Below are positions 14,024 through 17,974 of a stretch of 17,974 nt of DNA, in pieces (positions within the stretch are counted from its first letter, which is position 1; each line of letters starts with the position of its first letter). Both the position numbers and the translations under genes were made by a program. The notes under the pieces were generated by a model. The model worked only from the letters and a program-made list of their open reading frames with translations. It had not been told where the DNA came from and did no database searches. This DNA is from CS4-C045 sp964347545. Lineage in GTDB: Bacteria > Planctomycetota > Planctomycetia > Pirellulales > UBA7805. The stretch is taken from NCBI GenBank assembly GCA_964347545.1, contig CAYFZZ010000165.1, forward strand, positions 1-17,974, written 5' to 3'.

Positions 14024-14701
14024 TCAACCGGCGATGGCGTCCAGCACGGGTGAGGGATCGCCCAGGTCGTCTACCAGGACGTCGGGCTCTTCGCTGGCCA
14101 ATGCTCCTCGCGCGTGCGTCCCCGTGCAGACCGCCACGACGTGGGCGCCGATAGCGCGGGCACAGCGGATATCCAGTGGCGTGTCTCCGATGACCCACAC
14201 GTTTTCGCTGCGGACCTCGGCCACGGTCTGATCCCGAGCGGCCGCCAGGGCCTCCCGAGCCACTTCGGCTCGATCCACATGCCGGTCACCGAACCCCCCG
14301 AAGGCAAAGAAATGGTTCAGCCGGTAGTGGTTCAGCTTGACTTCCGCCCCTGCCGCGATGTTGCCGGTCAGCAATCCCGTGCGGATGTCGGGTCGAGGCG
14401 CGAAGGTTTCCAGCAGAGCGAGGATGCCGGGCAAGACGGCGCCGGGCCGTGACGCTAGCGTTGCTGGCAAGTGCTGGAGGTAGGCGGTCCGGAATCGCTC
14501 CCACGTCGCCGGCGAGTCGTCGATGCCGTGCAGGCAGAAGAAGTCGCGGACAATCGCCCGGTCGGTGCGGCCGCTGAAAGGGACTCGGGAGCCCTCGGCC
14601 GCGATGCCAAACGCGTCCGCCAGGGCTGCTTCAAAAGCCGCCTTGCCCGCACCTCCCGTGCGGATCAGGGTGCCATCGATATCAAACAGGCAAATCTTCA
14701 T
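14024..14701 (-). CDS. HAD-superfamily hydrolase, phosphoglycolate phosphatase-like
   Basis: A 225-residue soluble phosphatase. HAD motif I is LFDIDGTLI, with nucleophile Asp7 and acid/base Asp9. Motif II is the Thr112 of GLLTGN. Motif III is probably Lys122 in EVKLNHY. Motif IV is VIGDTPLDI with Asp173 and Asp177. A helical cap of about 65 residues sits between motifs I and II (C1 cap), as in Gph and beta-phosphoglucomutase types. The substrate cannot be named. Its start is 154 bp from the divergent small secreted-protein gene, and it converges with the Trx-protease gene. Confidence 0.92.
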   Translation of the reverse strand: MKICLFDIDGTLIRTGGAGKAAFEAALADAFGIAAEGSRVPFSGRTDRAIVRDFFCLHGIDDSPATWERFRTAYLQHLPATLASRPGAVLPGILALLETFAPRPDIRTGLLTGNIAAGAEVKLNHYRLNHFFAFGGFGDRHVDRAEVAREALAAARDQTVAEVRSENVWVIGDTPLDIRCARAIGAHVVAVCTGTHARGALASEEPDVLVDDLGDPSPVLDAIAG

Positions 14702-14761
14702 TTGCGGTCGCTGGCGTCGGCCCCTTGCTGATGGCCGCCGCCCTCCTTAAGGTGGAATGAG

Positions 14762-14791
14762 GGTGGTGACACGGTCCTGTGTGCCACCACC
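14762..14791. promoter_or_regulatory. Long imperfect hairpin between divergent genes
   Basis: GGTGGTGACAC (14762-14772) pairs with GTGT (14779-14782) and CACCACC (14785-14791), giving 11 bp with a 2-nt bulge and a 6-nt loop. It lies 61 bp upstream of the HAD start and 65 bp upstream of the small protein start, with no T-run. An operator or a leader structure fits better than a terminator. Confidence 0.45.
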
Positions 14792-14842
14792 ACACGTGAC
14801 ACCATAACAACTGGTCTTGAAAAACCAAAGCTGCCCGCCCCC

Positions 14843-14847
14843 AGGAG
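14843..14847 (+). promoter_or_regulatory. Shine-Dalgarno deciding the start of the small protein
   Basis: AGGAG ends 8 nt before the ATG at 14856, which also begins the signal peptide. This rules out the in-frame TTG at 14817. Confidence 0.6.
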
Positions 14848-14855
14848 ATCTTCCC

Positions 14856-15245
14856 ATGCATCGTGCACTACCCTGTTTGGTCGTTGTTGGTCTGGTCTTG
14901 CTGACGGCTGCCCCGGCCGTGGCGAACGATTACCTGGTGGGAGGCATGTTTCAAACGCCTCCCATCACCCACTATCGCGTGGCCGGCGCGCCGGTGACGG
15001 TCTACGCGCCCGTGGCCCCGGCACCGGTCGCACCAGCGGCACCGTGGACGTACGTCACCCCCGGAGCGGTCACGGTCTACTCGCCGGTCGTTGTCCCCGC
15101 ACCGCTGGTCGCGGCCCAACCGGTCGTCGTCGGCCGACCGGTCGTGACCCGCACCAAGTGCTACATCCCCGGCCAGCCGATCCGGAACCTGTTTCGCTGG
15201 GTCACCCCCGGCGTCCCGACCGGCGTCGCCATCGTGGCCCCGTAA
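14856..15245 (+). CDS. Small exported Val/Pro/Ala-rich protein
   Basis: A 129-residue precursor with a clear signal peptide (residues 1-23: MHRALPCLVVVGLVLLTAAPAVA, cleavage likely after AVA). The mature part is low-complexity, with repeated phrases such as APVTVYAPVAPAPVAP and GAVTVYSPVVVPAPL. It ends with a more complex segment, KCYIPGQPIRNLFRWVTPG, containing a single Cys. The phrase GQPxRNxFRxVTP recalls short exported proteins I associate with planctomycetes, which have no known function. No catalytic motif is seen. A structural or surface role is only a guess. Confidence 0.75.
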   Translation: MHRALPCLVVVGLVLLTAAPAVANDYLVGGMFQTPPITHYRVAGAPVTVYAPVAPAPVAPAAPWTYVTPGAVTVYSPVVVPAPLVAAQPVVVGRPVVTRTKCYIPGQPIRNLFRWVTPGVPTGVAIVAP

Positions 15246-15612
15246 TGGCGCCCGAGTGGCCCGGCAGGAAGGCTTCGGAACCCCCGCCGACCAGACCGAG
15301 ACCGCCAGCACGTCGGCCAAACATCCGCGGTGTAGTGCCCCCCGGGTTCTTCCAGGCACCGTCGCGATATGAGCGACACTCTTAACCGCCCACTCTTAAC
15401 CGCCCACACTTAACCGCCCACTCTTAACCGAATCCTCTTAACCGACACGCTTAACCGCTCACCCCTGCATTTCAGCAGTTCGTTGAAGGTTATCTGCGTA
15501 AGGTTAGCGGTTAAGTGCGAAACAGACGCGCGGTTCACTCTGGCCCGCCCAACTCACCGCAGCCCCACCACCCCCTGGGTGGCAAGATCCACTCTCCATG
15601 GACCGATGGGGC
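15246..15612. other. 367-bp gene-free gap between convergent genes
   Basis: It lies between the small exported protein (plus) and the degenerate protease (minus). It holds the 14-bp repeat array (15377-15457) and an inverted copy of the unit at 15507-15517. A weak GTGCC/GGCAC pairing spans 15335-15359. No strong hairpin with a T-run and no credible gene is seen. Confidence 0.6.
15377..15457. repeat. 14-bp tandem repeat array, six units
   Basis: Two perfect copies of CACTCTTAACCGCC (15377-15390, 15391-15404) are followed by CACACTTAACCGCC, CACTCTTAACCGAA, a 13-bp variant and a 12-bp variant. All keep CTTAACCG. An inverted half-unit, GCGGTTAAGTG, occurs at 15507-15517. The same family occupies 1-53 of the window. 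The units abut with no spacers, so this is not a CRISPR. Confidence 0.9.
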
Positions 15613-16644
15613 TCACTCCTGGCGGGCCTCGCGTTTCAGCTGGGCCACTTTGGCGGCCACCACGCTGGCCGGGAGGGCATAGCAGTGGGTCCGCGCGGCC
15701 CGGGCGATGTTCAGCCCCACCACCTGGCCGTCCAGGTCCACCAGCGGGCCGCCGCAATGGTGAGGCTGGAGGATCGTATCGTGCTGGATCGCCGCCGCGA
15801 AACCTGCTCGACGGCGGCTGAGCGGGCCGCCCATGGCGTTCATCGACGCCCAACGGTCATCGGACGAGCCTTGCAGGTCACGGCTGCCCAGCGTGGCATC
15901 GATCTGTAACTGCTGGGCCGCCCGCTGGACCTGCAGCTGGACCCGATCCCCGGGCCTCAAGCTGGAGATCAGTTGGATCATTTCCTCCCGCTTGCGAATC
16001 TGCCGGTTGTTGATCCGTTGGACCAAATCATCCCGCTTCAAACCCGCCGCAGCCGCCGCGCTGTTTTCCAGGATCAGGTTGATCCGCGGGCCGGCGTCCG
16101 TCTCGGCCAGGCTGACTCCCAGAAACCCAGGTTGAGGGGGAATGGGTCGAGCGGCGACGCTGACGATGCCGACGGAGAGGGGCAGCGTGGTCGTATCGGC
16201 GGTGGCCAGCCAACTGCCCACCGGTGGCGACGGGGTCGTGCCCCAGGTGACCGGCTGCCACGGCCGCTCACCCTCCAGCCGACACTGCAGCAACGCCAGG
16301 TCCAGATCCTGGTCCCGAGCGACGATCCGCGCCGCGTACCGCCGGCCGTCGCTGGCAAGGCAGCTCAGCGAATCCCCCTTCAATTGGCTGTCCTTGGTGA
16401 TCACCAGACCCTGCCGGTCCACGACCACGCCCAGGGCCACCTGCCGCTGGTCCTCCAACACCCGCACGGTGCTCTCGCGGACGGTCCGCACGACGGGTTC
16501 AAAAGCGCGGCGGACGCGGATGTGGTCCCGAAAGTCGGCCTGGGCCGGAGGCGCCCAGGTGACCAGGCACGCCAGGATCGCGGCCACCCGGGGCAGGGCA
16601 CCACGGCCGGGTCGGAACAGGTCTGGGTGAAAGGGAATAATCAT
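15613..16644 (-). CDS. Exported degenerate trypsin-fold protein with PDZ inserted in the protease fold
   Basis: A 343-residue protein with a signal peptide (about residues 1-36, ending PAQA). Residues 50-168 match the first part of an HtrA-type protease, but the His position (VITNNHV in DegP) reads VITKDSQL, Ser86. The Asp survives as Asp115 in DLDLALLQ. A PDZ domain (about 173-252: GFLGVSLAETDAG... AGLKRDDLVQRIN) comes next. The closing protease strands then follow at 270-325, including IQHDTILQPHHCGGPLVDLDG, where the Ser of GNSGGP is Cys297. Classical serine protease activity is therefore unlikely; a regulatory or binding role is inferred. It follows the intact PDZ protease by 14 bp, so they are likely co-transcribed. 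No clear Shine-Dalgarno is seen. Confidence 0.88.
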   Translation of the reverse strand: MIIPFHPDLFRPGRGALPRVAAILACLVTWAPPAQADFRDHIRVRRAFEPVVRTVRESTVRVLEDQRQVALGVVVDRQGLVITKDSQLKGDSLSCLASDGRRYAARIVARDQDLDLALLQCRLEGERPWQPVTWGTTPSPPVGSWLATADTTTLPLSVGIVSVAARPIPPQPGFLGVSLAETDAGPRINLILENSAAAAAGLKRDDLVQRINNRQIRKREEMIQLISSLRPGDRVQLQVQRAAQQLQIDATLGSRDLQGSSDDRWASMNAMGGPLSRRRAGFAAAIQHDTILQPHHCGGPLVDLDGQVVGLNIARAARTHCYALPASVVAAKVAQLKREARQE

Positions 16645-16658
16645 GAGGGGCAGGGCTT

Positions 16659-17726
16659 TTACAGCTTGAAGCTGCCGATCACCAGGTCCAGCTGCAGGGT
16701 CCGTTCGCCGCGGCGGACTTCCACCTGCACGCGATCCCCCGGTTCGTGTGTTGCGACCGCGTCGGCCAACTGGCCAAACCGCTCGATCTCCTGGCCGTCA
16801 AACCGGGTAATCACATCGCCGCTGCGGATGCCGGCCTTTTCGGCCGGGGAATCGGGCAGCACGTTGGCGATCCGCGCTTCGGTGACCTGGTCGTCGTGGA
16901 CCACGCCGATCACCGGGCCGCCGGGCCGCAGGCCGCCCCACACCTCGCCGGCGACCAGCCGCTGCCAGGTATCGCGGTAGGTATCGACGGGGACGTGGAG
17001 GTTGGCGCGGAGGTCGTCGGCAATCCGGCTGTGAATCCCGATCACCCGTCCCTGCATGTCGAAGAGGGGTCCGCCCGAATCGCCCCCCACCAGGGGACAG
17101 TCGGTGACGATCGCCAGCGGCTGGTTCATCCAGGCCCGTCCCAAACGCACCGGCGGGGAACGGTCGGACTGATAGCCGCCCGCGTGTCCCGTGGTCAGGC
17201 ACCATTGCCCCCGCCGCACATCCTCAGAACTTCCCAGTTCGGCATACGGCCACGTCCCGGGGGTGGTAATTTTGAGCATCCCCGCATCGATGCCGTAGTT
17301 GATGCCCAGGGTTCGAGCGGCGACTTTGCGGCCGTCGTGAAAAATCAACGTGACCTGCCGTCCCGGTTTGCCGATCACATGGCCGGCGCACAGCACGTAC
17401 CCGTCGGGGCTGACGATCACGGCACTGCCCATCGCCCCCGGCAGCCGCACGGCGACGGTACAGCGGATCAAGCGGGGGGCCAGCCGCTGGAGGTGGGCCT
17501 GCATCGCCTTCAGTTCCTCCGGATTGGCCGGGACACCGGCCAAGATCCGCTGGAGATCGGCCGGCAAGGGCAGCGTCACCGGCGGCGGTCGATCGTCCGG
17601 GGCTGGGTCGGATGGCGCGTTGGGGGTGGATGCCGGTAGGTCCTCGACCGGATCGGCGGCGGGAGCGGTCTGGATGATCAAGATCAGCCACATCCAGGCG
17701 ATCGGCAGGGCAACCCGCATACTCAT
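16659..17726 (-). CDS. HtrA/Deg-like exported serine protease with C-terminal PDZ
   Basis: A 355-residue protein. The signal peptide (residues 1-23, WMWLILIIQTAPAA) is followed by a Pro/Asp-rich stretch to about residue 55. The chymotrypsin-fold domain has an intact triad: His116 (LCAGHVIG), Asp147 (GIDAGML) and Ser217 (GGDSGGPLF). A single PDZ domain covers about 270-352 (GVVHDD...VLPDSPAEKAGIRSGDVITRFDG). Such proteases degrade or monitor misfolded periplasmic proteins. GGAGGAG ends 7 nt before the ATG. It is 53 bp after the selD fragment and 14 bp before the degenerate relative. I do not assign degP because the family is broad and only one PDZ is present. Confidence 0.92.
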   Translation of the reverse strand: MSMRVALPIAWMWLILIIQTAPAADPVEDLPASTPNAPSDPAPDDRPPPVTLPLPADLQRILAGVPANPEELKAMQAHLQRLAPRLIRCTVAVRLPGAMGSAVIVSPDGYVLCAGHVIGKPGRQVTLIFHDGRKVAARTLGINYGIDAGMLKITTPGTWPYAELGSSEDVRRGQWCLTTGHAGGYQSDRSPPVRLGRAWMNQPLAIVTDCPLVGGDSGGPLFDMQGRVIGIHSRIADDLRANLHVPVDTYRDTWQRLVAGEVWGGLRPGGPVIGVVHDDQVTEARIANVLPDSPAEKAGIRSGDVITRFDGQEIERFGQLADAVATHEPGDRVQVEVRRGERTLQLDLVIGSFKL

Positions 17727-17733
17727 CCCGTCA

Positions 17734-17740
17734 CTCCTCC
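17734..17740 (-). promoter_or_regulatory. Shine-Dalgarno of the intact PDZ protease
   Basis: GGAGGAG on the minus strand, 7 nt before the ATG at 17726; it supports that start. Confidence 0.6.
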
Positions 17741-17779
17741 CGGATCGCCGCTGTCGGCCAGCGGGTCCTGCCGCGTCGC

Positions 17780-17974
17780 TTACGGTTCGACGATCAGGGC
17801 CGTCTGGTCACGAGGCTCGACGCGGCCGACCACGCAGGTGTCCGCGGCCCCGGCCGCGCGACACTGGTCGACGACCTGCGAGGCTCGCGCGGCATCGACG
17901 CTGATCAGCAGGCCGCCCGAGGTTTGCGCATCATAGGCAAACTCTAATTGTAACTGATCGACGCCCGGCATGAC
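17780..17974 (-). CDS. selD: Selenide, water dikinase, C-terminal fragment (cut by window end)
   Basis: Only the last 64 residues are visible. They contain FAYDAQTSGGLLISVDAARASQVVDQ, which matches the conserved DPQTSGGLLI segment near the SelD C-terminus, then the family's ending with VVGRVEP. SelD makes selenophosphate from selenide and ATP for selenocysteine and selenouridine synthesis. The reading frame is open to the right edge, so the start and the catalytic Cys/Sec lie outside the window. Purine-synthesis PurM relatives share the fold, but the QTSGGLLI phrase is typical of SelD. Confidence 0.85.
   Translation of the reverse strand, partial: VMPGVDQLQLEFAYDAQTSGGLLISVDAARASQVVDQCRAAGAADTCVVGRVEPRDQTALIVEP

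Noticed and set aside
14817..14855. TTG start extending the small exported protein
   Set aside because: It would put 13 polar residues before the signal peptide, and the AGGAG at 14843 serves the ATG at 14856.
15377..15457. Possible CRISPR array
   Set aside because: Units are 12-14 bp and directly adjacent with no spacers, and there is no cas gene.

Overview
The window looks like chromosomal DNA from a planctomycete, probably Pirellulales-like. This is inferred from high GC, an ExbD plus large secreted TPR protein pair, an isolated ketosynthase/dehydratase/ACP/dehydratase cluster, a Trx-trypsin fusion, and a short exported Val/Pro-rich protein ending in a 'GQPIRN' motif. I recall such genes as typical of that phylum, but no search could be run. 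There is no sign of phage, plasmid, transposase, CRISPR, tRNA or rRNA.

Layout. Positions 1-288 hold the end of a 14-bp tandem repeat array and no gene. From 289 to about 11.4 kb every gene is on the minus strand. In transcription order (right to left) these are: a conserved unknown protein (10930-11412); a sugar isomerase/epimerase and Gfo/Idh/MocA oxidoreductase pair (9964-10809, 8883-9905); methionyl-tRNA synthetase (6581-8614); the fatty-acid cluster FabZ-like, long ACP, divergent FabZ-like, FabF (3440-6268); then ExbD and a TPR protein (289-3265). A 754-bp gene-free stretch (11413-12166) rich in inverted repeats precedes the plus-strand thioredoxin-protease fusion (12167-13873). A minus-strand HAD phosphatase (14024-14701) is divergent from a small exported protein (14856-15245). 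A 367-bp gap with a second 14-bp repeat array follows. Last comes a minus-strand run: partial selD (17780-end), an intact HtrA-type protease with PDZ (16659-17726), and a degenerate relative with the PDZ inserted inside the protease fold (15613-16644).

How the genes work together. The fab cluster encodes condensation, dehydration and carrier functions but no ketoreductase, enoyl reductase or malonyl transferase. It must borrow these or serve a special acyl chain. The isomerase and oxidoreductase form a typical sugar or inositol modification pair. Three trypsin-fold proteins lie within 5.6 kb, two with intact triads and one without.

The most unusual items are the two 14-bp repeat arrays in 3'-flanking gaps, the degenerate PDZ-inserted protease with Cys at the Ser position, the Trx-protease fusion, the ACP with an insertion of about 45 residues, and a MITE-like inverted repeat at 11557-11688.
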